Below are positions 8,401-15,111 of a stretch of DNA of 19,649 nt, piece after piece. The translations under genes were made by a program, and so were the position numbers. The notes beneath the pieces were generated by a model, which searched no databases, was not told where the DNA came from, and saw only the letters and a program-made list of their open reading frames with translations. The DNA is from Candidatus Undinarchaeales archaeon SRR5007147.bin71 (GTDB lineage: Archaea > Undinarchaeota > Undinarchaeia > Undinarchaeales > Undinarchaeaceae), in the NCBI GenBank assembly GCA_014189675.1, contig DVAE01000021.1, positions 1 through 19,649 of the forward strand, given 5' to 3'. How positions within the stretch are numbered: position 1 is the first letter of the stretch; the number at the start of each line of letters is the position of its first letter.

Positions 8401-8873
8401 GTCAGATTAACTCAAAACTTAGCAGTGCTGACGAGATTGTCAGGCAGATTCAGATACAATCCGAATCGAGCAAGAAGGAGACAAAGAGGAATCTGACTCC
8501 ATTGTTCATAGGACTTGGTGTTCTTGCATTGATAGGAGGCCTCGCACTCTCTTTGAGAGAGGGATGGATTCCTGTATATAAGTCAGAGAAAGCTATGGCA
8601 GTGTTCAAGAAACTACATCTTGCAGGATTCCTGAAAAAGCCGGCGGATATATCCTCGCGTTCACATCTGAAGCCTGGAAGGCCGCTTGGAGCCTCAGTTT
8701 CTAAACATTCTGCTGCTCCAGACAGGAAACCTGAAGTTCCTGCTCCAGGTATGTCTCCTGAAAAACAGGCACGACTGAAAAAAGAATGGGCAGAATATTA
8801 TAAGAGGCATCCTGACTATGCACGCTATGTGCAGCAGCAGTACAGGAGCTATGGAAACAGGAGGTACAAATGA
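5490..8873 (+). CDS. Large membrane-anchored surface protein with LamG lectin domain and Ig-like repeats
   Basis: The protein has 1127 residues. A signal peptide (1-23) is followed by a LamG/concanavalin-like domain (about 32-235), with VLDGSNDYV near its start, SIDDIAVWDSALS at 168-180 and YWNFDEGSG at its end. Residues 240-470 are an unrecognised Cys-containing region. Four Ig-like ASH/CARDB-like repeats follow (about 475-575, 578-678, 682-782, 788-895), each with a pattern like FGxxxxGxSxxxxxxxxNxG. Then come a helical stretch (900-998), one membrane helix (1003-1022) and a basic tail of about 105 residues. More than 20 N-X-S/T sequons lie in the outer part. The architecture suggests an envelope adhesin or glycan-binding protein anchored by its C-terminus; the ligand is unknown. 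ATGA overlaps occur at both ends, so it is co-translated with alaS and the TraB-like gene. Confidence 0.85.
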   Translation: MTRKLAYLAFLFSVVFLSASALSYDPFVLGTNSIVLDGSNDYVTVSDDTSLALTNVTIAAWLNVTLGSASTTILSKDSSYKLEIDANGKLKASLYDSSAWNSVTSNIALPSNEWIFITVTFDGADINLYVDGVLNQSSSPSPTISLASSTNDLYIGSAAGSSSFFGGSIDDIAVWDSALSQSDITSIYNSGSGISDLTQTYSTNLVGYWNFDEGSGNSASDSSGQGNDGTLSNEWMWADLYLSIGGHGVPTKAIPRLVSEDGAVRIYYNATAQYQACRVYDSSGFTACGNTPYTIRAISDACPSSSGSTLEMNLSGSYTYSFEIWKDSSSNQQSRPNIILGGSLKVSSPSNFGKGEPHNFGSFNDNNYSIFQQIDLNSSIVHDADISKHRGLFYQLYRVSDCGLVPSGSLSLVGAVNNLNPASSFDLSVTKPTDCSQGQTCHYVGELLFQEATHSGPLSGGALFEFTFERALGDLTLSESSANLGAVPAGVSVIRNVTLTNSGVAQFTGLSAHSNNTNLSVSLGQSSLGVNQSTLLTINVTAPSNAINGSFNELIIINGTTSGTLKSVNYTLQFSFQSAFSASPSSVDFGALEQDENKSSTISLSNSGLANVTNITVSTSATELSIDDEGPFDVALSATKSLKLTLLTTAIMADGNYTESVTVSYSGGQIIIPVTYQLKKQLGTLSFSPPSISFGTIERGKSMTQNISIMNGGNAAVSALTFTAPSEFSVSLSATSIPVNGSITGSVTVSVSSDADAGFKAESVVFKSVGVSNTLSVSYTVPSAPPAPKMDVAPATWDLGTVSPGTSDTKTFTATVLSGDTKDITAAITLETSIKNAVSLSTSSLSIGGGNGTPSVTATLTAPDEEGLYRGKIFFKFSYKGKTLETISIPVTIEVKEDLVSLVSSAQGRYSSTQRGIDTLKAQAGLGKLSDSMTASLGEADTMMSEVNSLLQQATQSAQQGRSDQVKTLIGQINSKLSSADEIVRQIQIQSESSKKETKRNLTPLFIGLGVLALIGGLALSLREGWIPVYKSEKAMAVFKKLHLAGFLKKPADISSRSHLKPGRPLGASVSKHSAAPDRKPEVPAPGMSPEKQARLKKEWAEYYKRHPDYARYVQQQYRSYGNRRYK

Positions 8874-9703
8874 GTATAGAAATTATCGCTGAAGGAGCGC
8901 ATGATGTTGCGCATTCTGTGTTTGAATCGAGGGAAATACTAAAGAAGAGACCGGATGCTGTTTTCCTCGAACTTCCATCAAGTCCTTTCCAAAAAATTCT
9001 GTCTGCATACAGCTCAGGGAAACTTACTGATGTTCAACTGAAAAAGAAGCTCCTCGCGGCAATTTCTGCGGAGAAGAAAGAGGTAGATCATGATCTTGTT
9101 GATAAGTTCATTGTTGGAGAGCTTGAGATGGAGGAGCTTGAATCGATTGAGACTGAGGGTCGCGAATTTCACGTGATGAAATCTGCGAAGAAAGTCGGTG
9201 CCGAGCTTCACGCTGTGGACATCCCTTTGGACAAGCTTGACCCATATCTGACTAAAAAAGTAAAAGAAGAGCATCTAAAAATGGCAAAAGTTGCCTTCAG
9301 TACAAAGAGGCTACCCTTCATAGCCTGGGAATTGGCCGATTTGTTCCACTACCCATTCTATTTCCTTGAGAGGCTTGTGAGAAATCCTTCAATAAAAATC
9401 ACTAATCCTTTTATACATAATATAAATGAAAATAAGATGGCAAAACTCGGAGCGAAATATGACCGCTGGGTTCAGAGGCTAGTCCTCCCTTTGTTTATGC
9501 ATATGCCTCTCAGCCGCGAACTAAAGGATGCAATCAAGGTGGGCTACATACTTGGTGAGATGGACGTTCTTAGAGAGCGCTTTATGGCGGCAAAAATCAC
9601 AAAACGATATAGAGAACTTGAAAAGGAGCTCGGACGTGAACCTAATATTATCGTTATAGTGCACTTGTGGAGCTCGGCAGAGCTTGAGCGACTACTGCCT
9701 TAA
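8870..9703 (+). CDS. TraB/GumN-family protein, diverged
   Basis: This 277-residue protein has the TraB outline. The N-terminal strand IIAEGAHDVAHS precedes a helix and KPD-like strand (KRPDAVFLELP), as in TraB GTAHVSxxS...PDxVxxEL. A middle AKKVGAELHAVDIPLD element follows, then LRERFMAAKI, like the ERDxxMAxxI motif. The final strand NIIVIVHLWSSAELERLL resembles the family's terminal GxxH segment. Both histidines remain, but the glycine of each GxxH motif appears lost. The family includes TIKI metalloproteases and PrgY, which acts on peptide pheromones. Archaeal members are uncharacterised, and activity here is doubtful. Start: AGGAGGT at 8859-8865 precedes ATG 8870, which overlaps the previous stop. 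The stop abuts the leuS stop on the opposite strand. Confidence 0.7.
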   Translation: MSIEIIAEGAHDVAHSVFESREILKKRPDAVFLELPSSPFQKILSAYSSGKLTDVQLKKKLLAAISAEKKEVDHDLVDKFIVGELEMEELESIETEGREFHVMKSAKKVGAELHAVDIPLDKLDPYLTKKVKEEHLKMAKVAFSTKRLPFIAWELADLFHYPFYFLERLVRNPSIKITNPFIHNINENKMAKLGAKYDRWVQRLVLPLFMHMPLSRELKDAIKVGYILGEMDVLRERFMAAKITKRYRELEKELGREPNIIVIVHLWSSAELERLLP

Positions 9704-12367
9704 TTACTCTACAAATATTGCCGGTTTCATAACATCTCCGGTACTTGCCTTTTTATTGTCACTGTCTTCTGCGTCAATAAGCTGGATATCGCATCCAAAT
9801 TCTGTTTTCAGTTGCTCAAGACCCTCTTCAAGCGCCTTTCTGACCTCTTCCTTGCTCAGAATGACTTCAGGAAGTTCGAATTTCCTTTTCTGCAGTCTCT
9901 GAACATATTTGGCAAGCTCTTTTGCGTGTTTCTTCAAGTCAGAATTCTTCATCATAGCTCCAATATCTTTTCCTGCTTTAAATTCTGAATAAGTAAGATA
10001 CTTCCACTCCGGTGCTACGAAAAGCCTTATCTTGCTCGGCTCTTTTCCAACAAGTTCTATAACCTTTCTCATATCGCTTGCAGTGTTTCTTAGTAAATCT
10101 TCTCCAAGCTCCATTTTCTCATCAAGATATTCCTCAGAGGCCTCTGGCCAGCTCCCCTCTGCAAGCATTTTCTTGTTCCCAATTTTCTCCCAAAGCTCCT
10201 CTGCCAGGTGCGGGGAAAAAAGGCTGAACATTTTTATCATGTTTTCTACGCAGTCAGAGAAAACAGCAGAATTGGCGCTTTCAGAATACTTGTTGAGCTC
10301 TGTTACAAGGGACATAAGAGACCCGATTGCAAGGTTCATCTGGAAATTTTCCATGTTGTCTGAGACAGTTTTTATTGTCCTATGAGTTTTCGCAAGAATA
10401 TGCATGTCCTTGCTGCTCAGTTCTCCGTATTTTCCCTTCTTAATCTTCTTCAGGTTCTTCTCAACAAGCGAATTAACTCGGACAATGAAGCGATATACTG
10501 ATTCGACTCCTGCGTCGCTCCAGTCAAGCTCTTTCTCCGGAAGCGCAGTGAAAAGCATAAAAGTTCTTGCAGTGTCTGCCCCGTATTTTTCTATTATTTC
10601 TCCGGGCTCAACAATATTTCCACGGGATTTGCTCATCTTTGCGCCATCCTTTATTACCATTCCCTGGCAAAGCAGGCGCTTGAAAGGCTCGTCTACTCCA
10701 CACAGACCAATATCACGCAGAACCTTTGAAAAGAATCTTGCATAGAGGAGGTGCATTATGGCATGCTCTATTCCTCCGATGTACTGGTCGACTGGTGCCC
10801 AAAACTTGGCAGATTTTTTAGAGAAAGGCTCCTTTGAATTCCGTGGATCAAGATATCTGTAGAAGTACCAGGAGGAATCTACAAAAGTGTCCATTGTGTC
10901 TGTCTCTCTTTTTGCAGATCCTTTGCATTCTGGACATTTTGTTTTAACGAAAGTTTCATTCGAAGTGAGTGGATTTCCCTTGCCTGTAAATTTAACATCA
11001 AGAGGTAATTCTACAGGAAGATCCTTTTCAGGTACAGGAACTGTTCCACACTTTCCACAATATATTACAGGAATTGGCGTTCCCCAATATCTCTGTCTGG
11101 AAAGAAGCCAGTCCTTGAGTTTGTACTGGACTTCTTTCTTTCCTAATTTTTCCTTTTCAATATAAGTTGCTATAGCTTCTATAGCTTCTAGGCTTCCCTT
11201 CCCATCGAATTTTCCTGAGTTAGCAATAATTCCCTCACCGACATAGGCTTCTGCCATTTTTTCAGGATTCAGTTTTTTCCGTTCAGGCTGAATGACTACC
11301 TTTATTGGTATTTTATATTTCTTCGCGAACTCAAAATCCCGCTGATCATGCGCAGGGACTGCCATTATGACTCCAGTTCCGTAGTCCATCAGGACAAAAT
11401 TTGCTATGTATATTGGAATCTCCTCTCCTGTAAGTGGGTTTATTGCGTGCTTTCCGATAAACATACCTTCTTTCGTGTAATCTTCTGCAGAACGAGAGAA
11501 TTTTTCCTCAAGAAGAACCTTGTCAACGAATTTTTTGACATCCTTTTCGTATTTTGTTCCCTTAACTAATTCTGAAACTTTCGGATGTTCTGGAGCGTAG
11601 ACCATATATGTTGCTCCGTAAATAGTATCTGGCCTTGTTGTGAATACTTTGATGTCTTCATTTGTCTCCTTCTGCTTGAAATTTATAAGAGTCCCTTCAG
11701 ACCTTCCAATCCAGTTTCTCTGCATCGTTTTTACTTTGTCCGGCCACTCCTCTAACTTGTCTATATCGCTTAGTAATTCTTCAGCGTAATCTGTAATTTT
11801 GAAGAACCATTGTTCAAGATCCTTCATCGATACTGGATTCTTACAGCGCCAGCATTTTCCGTTCTCTACCTGCTCATTCGCCAAAACAGTGCCACAGGAC
11901 TCACACCAATTTATCGGAGCCTCCTTCTTATAAGCAATTCCGCGTTCCAACATTTTCAGGAAAATCCACTGGTTCCAGCGGTAATAATCTGCTTTGCAGG
12001 TCTGAACTTCTCGGTTCCAGTCATAGCTGAGTCCCAAGGACTTAAGTTGCTCCGTCATTTCAGACATCATCTTGTCTGTCCACTTTGCCGGCTGCGTTTT
12101 CTGTGCAATTGCAGCGTTCTCTGCAGGAAGTCCAAAAGCGTCGTAACCCATCGGATATAAGACATTCCAGCCCTTCATTCTCTTATATCGTGCAAATGAA
12201 TCTCCTATTGAATAATTCCGGACGTGTCCCATATGAATCTTGCCGCTCGGATATGGAAACATCTCAAGAACATAATACTTATCTTTAGAAGAGTCCTCTC
12301 TGGTTTTGAATACTCCCTTACTTTCCCATCGTTTCTGCCATTTTTTCTCTATTTTGCGATGCTCCAT
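9704..12367 (-). CDS. leuS: Leucyl-tRNA synthetase: bacterial-type core with archaeal-type C-terminal domain
   Basis: Class I synthetase of 887 residues for tRNA-Leu. The N-terminal core is bacterial-type: EMFPYPSGKIHMGHVRNYSIGD (HIGH motif at 45-48), a zinc ribbon (C155, C158, C172, C175), and an editing domain with TTRPDT (243-248) and GVIMAVPAHDQRDFEFA (key Asp near 341-344). A second Cys set (437, 440, 478, 481) and KMSKS (577-581) follow. The leucine-specific insert before KMSKS is absent, as in some bacteria. After the anticodon domain (FSPHLAEELWE) the bacterial VNGKVR-type end is missing. From about 750 the sequence matches archaeal LeuRS tails: LKKHAKELAKYVQRL and the end VMKPAIFVE. 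ATG 12367 fits leaderless initiation; GTG 12373 is an alternative. The gene is convergent with the TraB-like gene. Confidence 0.93.
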   Translation of the reverse strand: MEHRKIEKKWQKRWESKGVFKTREDSSKDKYYVLEMFPYPSGKIHMGHVRNYSIGDSFARYKRMKGWNVLYPMGYDAFGLPAENAAIAQKTQPAKWTDKMMSEMTEQLKSLGLSYDWNREVQTCKADYYRWNQWIFLKMLERGIAYKKEAPINWCESCGTVLANEQVENGKCWRCKNPVSMKDLEQWFFKITDYAEELLSDIDKLEEWPDKVKTMQRNWIGRSEGTLINFKQKETNEDIKVFTTRPDTIYGATYMVYAPEHPKVSELVKGTKYEKDVKKFVDKVLLEEKFSRSAEDYTKEGMFIGKHAINPLTGEEIPIYIANFVLMDYGTGVIMAVPAHDQRDFEFAKKYKIPIKVVIQPERKKLNPEKMAEAYVGEGIIANSGKFDGKGSLEAIEAIATYIEKEKLGKKEVQYKLKDWLLSRQRYWGTPIPVIYCGKCGTVPVPEKDLPVELPLDVKFTGKGNPLTSNETFVKTKCPECKGSAKRETDTMDTFVDSSWYFYRYLDPRNSKEPFSKKSAKFWAPVDQYIGGIEHAIMHLLYARFFSKVLRDIGLCGVDEPFKRLLCQGMVIKDGAKMSKSRGNIVEPGEIIEKYGADTARTFMLFTALPEKELDWSDAGVESVYRFIVRVNSLVEKNLKKIKKGKYGELSSKDMHILAKTHRTIKTVSDNMENFQMNLAIGSLMSLVTELNKYSESANSAVFSDCVENMIKMFSLFSPHLAEELWEKIGNKKMLAEGSWPEASEEYLDEKMELGEDLLRNTASDMRKVIELVGKEPSKIRLFVAPEWKYLTYSEFKAGKDIGAMMKNSDLKKHAKELAKYVQRLQKRKFELPEVILSKEEVRKALEEGLEQLKTEFGCDIQLIDAEDSDNKKASTGDVMKPAIFVE

Positions 12368-12391
12368 AGCCACATATTATGTTAGGGTCTG

Positions 12392-12398
12392 TTTTTAA
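12392..12398 (-). promoter_or_regulatory. Probable TATA box for leuS
   Basis: On the minus strand this reads TTAAAAA, centred about 28 bases from ATG 12367 and 22 from GTG 12373. The spacing favours the ATG. The box is weaker than the others in this window. Confidence 0.4.
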
Positions 12399-12420
12399 TG
12401 TTTTCAAGGAGGATTCAACA

Positions 12421-12429
12421 TATATTTAA
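12421..12429 (+). promoter_or_regulatory. TATA box for the glycan cluster
   Basis: TATATTTAA is centred about 33 bases before ATG 12458, giving a transcript start near 12452 and a leader of only a few bases. It contradicts the upstream in-frame ATG at 12398, which would lie before the promoter. Confidence 0.55.
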
Positions 12430-12457
12430 GCATGACAATCCTCTCTTGCTTGACAAT

Positions 12458-14098
12458 ATGAAAAAATATGTCCCGATATTGGCTATGCTTGCCGCTTTGC
12501 TGGCTGTGTCTGTATTTGTTCCCTCAGCGCTTCCGGAGTCCCCTCTTAAGAGTCCTTCAAATCCCTACGAGTTTGCCGAGTCAAACAGCTACAAAGCAGA
12601 GTGGGCTTTCTCAAAAGCGAACAATGCTCTCAATATATGGATGGATTACCAGAATCAGGGAACGATGCTCTTCCCTCAACATCCTGTTCACACCCCAGTC
12701 GATGTAGCTCGCGAGTGGATTAAAAAAGACTCCTATCACTGGACTAGCGAAAACAGCGCAGCTGATTTGTATCCCTTCCTTGTAATCGGCTCATTTTATC
12801 TAAATTCTTCATATTCCGATTCACTCGAATTAACAATGGAAATGGAAAGAGCGATTTCAGGCGAAGGTCTTCCAAAGAATATAGACATAAGAAGCGGAAA
12901 AATAATTCCTTCCCTTGTCCAGAGTGACAGTTCACTGAGGTCTCTTGACGCAGAAATATTTGGCGCATCCGAGTATGTAAAAGACGGGCTTCTTCCAATC
13001 ATTGAGCTTAAGGGGAGCAGCATATGGTCTGCAAGGGCACTTGAAATTCTTGACAGAATAATTGAGGGCTCTCCAGTTGAGACAGAGTTTGGAAAAATCC
13101 CCTCAAGCGGGACAGAGGCTAATGGAGAAATGCTGCAAAGCCTGACACGAGCCTACCGGTTTACTGGTGATTCAAAATATCTTGAGGCTGCACAAAGAAT
13201 AGGCAATTTTTATTCTGATATCATAGACAAACGAGGTGGAATTCCTTGTGACTGGGACTTCGTTTCCGGAGATTGTGCCAGTGAGTTCAATCTCAGGGAC
13301 CATGGAAATGAGCTTGTTCCAGGGATGCTGGAGTTGCTCTATCTTGAAAAGTCAGAAGACCCAGAAGCTTACTCTCAGCGCCTTCCTTCTGTAAGTCTTA
13401 TGCTCGACTCTTTGCTGGAAATTGGTATTAATGAAGACCACATCTGGATATCAAAAGGGAAGTTGAATGACAATTGGGGTTATCTATTGAATGCTTACTA
13501 CCAGTTTTATAGTCTCACAGGTGAAGAAAAGTATCTCGCTGCTGTTACAAATTCCTTGGAAAACCTGCACAAGTATTCTGACTGGGGCCGTACGGATGCA
13601 TACGCGGATACTGTAGAAAGCGCTCTCTATCTAGCTGGCTATGTTGAAATGCCGGACAGTGTTTTTATCTGGATGGATGAAATGATGGGGGATATGAACA
13701 GGATTGGGCTGGAGCACGACTACAAGGACGGAAATTATATCCGGACAAGTCTGATGTATGCTCTGTATCACACAAAGGGAGCCTACCTTGAAGAGTGGAG
13801 CTCTGGAACCAGAATCGGCGGACACATTGAAAATGGTGCTCTGTATCTTCATATTTCCGTTGATGAGCCAAGAAATCTTACTATAATGCTAGACACCCCT
13901 CGCCACTCAAATATTCTAGGTCTTGAAAGAAACTATCCGAGACTAAATGCCTTCCCTGAGTGGTATGTTGTTTCAGACTCTTCATATACAATCACTGTTG
14001 ATGAGTTTTCAGAAACTGTCTCAAATAATCTTAGAAATGGTTTTTCGGTTCATGTGGATGACAGCGTTAATATTAAAATAGAGCCAAACTATGGGTAG
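12458..14098 (+). CDS. Exported alpha/alpha-barrel (six-hairpin glycosidase-like) protein
   Basis: This 546-residue protein has an N-terminal signal or membrane segment (MKKYVPILAMLAALLAVSVFV). The body is made of repeated helix pairs with aromatic and acidic positions. Examples are GEMLQSLTRAYRFTGDSKYL at about 223-242 and NWGYLLNAYYQFYSLTGEEK at about 339-358, each ending in a TGD/TGE-x-KYL turn typical of alpha/alpha toroid glycosidases and epimerases. The last 90 or so residues look like a beta-rich domain. No catalytic pair can be assigned confidently. It heads a run with two glycosyltransferases, so a role in trimming or modifying an envelope glycan is plausible but inferred. The start is set by the TATA box; an upstream ATG at 12398 is in frame but precedes the promoter. 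The GT2 gene begins eight bases after the stop. Confidence 0.65.
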   Translation: MKKYVPILAMLAALLAVSVFVPSALPESPLKSPSNPYEFAESNSYKAEWAFSKANNALNIWMDYQNQGTMLFPQHPVHTPVDVAREWIKKDSYHWTSENSAADLYPFLVIGSFYLNSSYSDSLELTMEMERAISGEGLPKNIDIRSGKIIPSLVQSDSSLRSLDAEIFGASEYVKDGLLPIIELKGSSIWSARALEILDRIIEGSPVETEFGKIPSSGTEANGEMLQSLTRAYRFTGDSKYLEAAQRIGNFYSDIIDKRGGIPCDWDFVSGDCASEFNLRDHGNELVPGMLELLYLEKSEDPEAYSQRLPSVSLMLDSLLEIGINEDHIWISKGKLNDNWGYLLNAYYQFYSLTGEEKYLAAVTNSLENLHKYSDWGRTDAYADTVESALYLAGYVEMPDSVFIWMDEMMGDMNRIGLEHDYKDGNYIRTSLMYALYHTKGAYLEEWSSGTRIGGHIENGALYLHISVDEPRNLTIMLDTPRHSNILGLERNYPRLNAFPEWYVVSDSSYTITVDEFSETVSNNLRNGFSVHVDDSVNIKIEPNYG

Positions 14099-14106
14099 TT
14101 GTTATA

Positions 14107-15111
14107 ATGAAAAAAGTTCCTCGCGTAGCTGTAATTCTTCCTGCATACAGGGAAGATCCGGCACTCTTTGAAGATGCCCTTAGAGCAGTTTCTGCACAGA
14201 CTTATAGAAACTTCGTCTTTTATATTATTCTTGATTCAGCCTGCTCAGAAGAGGTAAGAAATACAGCGCAAAAATTTTCCAAGTCACGAAAAAATGTAAA
14301 AGTTATACAGGATAAAAAGCGGGGATCAGCGGCACATAGAAATCTCGGGACTCGAAAAGCAGGAAGTGTGGATTATTTCGCTTTCATAGATTCTGACTGC
14401 ATAGCTAAAAAAGACTGGCTGGAAAATCTCGTCTCTGAGATGGATGCTCAGCCTCCAAGTGTTGGTTGTGTCGGCGGGATAAACCTTTCAAAAGAAAGTT
14501 CACTCCTTCCAAGAGCAATCTCTAGGGCAGAAAGCTCCTTTATGGGCGGTGGTTCAATAAGCGGTCAGACTTCAACAAGAAGAAAGAAGCGCTTTGTTAA
14601 TTCTCTTCCAAACTGCAACGCCCTTTATCGCAGGGAGTGCTGGTCAGAGAATCAGCAGGATGAGTCTTTTATCAAAGGTCAGGACGCTGAGTTCAATCTC
14701 CGTCTCTCAGAGCAGGGATGGAAGTTTTTACAAATACCCTCTTCTGTTGTATACCACAAGCGCGATGATTCTCTGTCTTCCTACTCCAAAAGAATGCGAG
14801 AATATGGCTCTGCTGTAGTCGATATTATCAGGAAGCAAGGTCTACAGGGTCTCAGAAGGTTCTGGTACAGCGCCGGAGTTTCAACTTTCTATGTCCTGCT
14901 ATTTGCACTCCTTGTATATTCATCGCTCAGCCCACCAGTCTTCGGTATTTTTTTGAATTTGGCACTTGCCTACTTAGCTCTCTTAAGCTTTTCCGCCCTT
15001 CTTACAGTCCGCTGGGGTAGTTTCTTGCCATGTCTTCTAGCAGTTCCAGTTCTTGTTATTCAACACGCGTCTTACTCAATAGGCTTTGTCAGGAGACTCT
15101 TAGGTCTATGA
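14107..15111 (+). CDS. Family 2 glycosyltransferase with C-terminal membrane helices
   Basis: The protein has 334 residues and a GT-A fold. It begins VAVILPAYREDPALFEDALRAV and has the metal/nucleotide-sugar DxD as DSD at 95-97 (FAFIDSDC). An acidic GQDAEFNLRL motif follows at 191-200, the usual ED-type catalytic region of inverting GT2 enzymes. Three hydrophobic helices (about 258-280, 282-300, 304-325) anchor it in the membrane with the active domain inside the cell. It probably adds a sugar to a lipid-linked or envelope glycan; donor and acceptor cannot be read. No clear Shine-Dalgarno precedes ATG 14107, so it may depend on translation of the gene upstream. Its stop overlaps the next start (ATGA). 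Confidence 0.88.
   Translation: MKKVPRVAVILPAYREDPALFEDALRAVSAQTYRNFVFYIILDSACSEEVRNTAQKFSKSRKNVKVIQDKKRGSAAHRNLGTRKAGSVDYFAFIDSDCIAKKDWLENLVSEMDAQPPSVGCVGGINLSKESSLLPRAISRAESSFMGGGSISGQTSTRRKKRFVNSLPNCNALYRRECWSENQQDESFIKGQDAEFNLRLSEQGWKFLQIPSSVVYHKRDDSLSSYSKRMREYGSAVVDIIRKQGLQGLRRFWYSAGVSTFYVLLFALLVYSSLSPPVFGIFLNLALAYLALLSFSALLTVRWGSFLPCLLAVPVLVIQHASYSIGFVRRLLGL

Noticed and set aside
11170-11192. Short tandem repeat TATAGCTTC in leuS
   Set aside because: It is a brief in-frame duplication encoding EAIEAIA, with no sign of wider structure.
12398-12457. Upstream ATG for the alpha/alpha-barrel protein
   Set aside because: The TATA box lies downstream of it, and the signal peptide starts at ATG 12458.
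15030-15107. Ser-rich N-terminal extension of the GT39-like protein
   Set aside because: It is the GT2 gene read in another frame; the ATGA overlap marks the true start.
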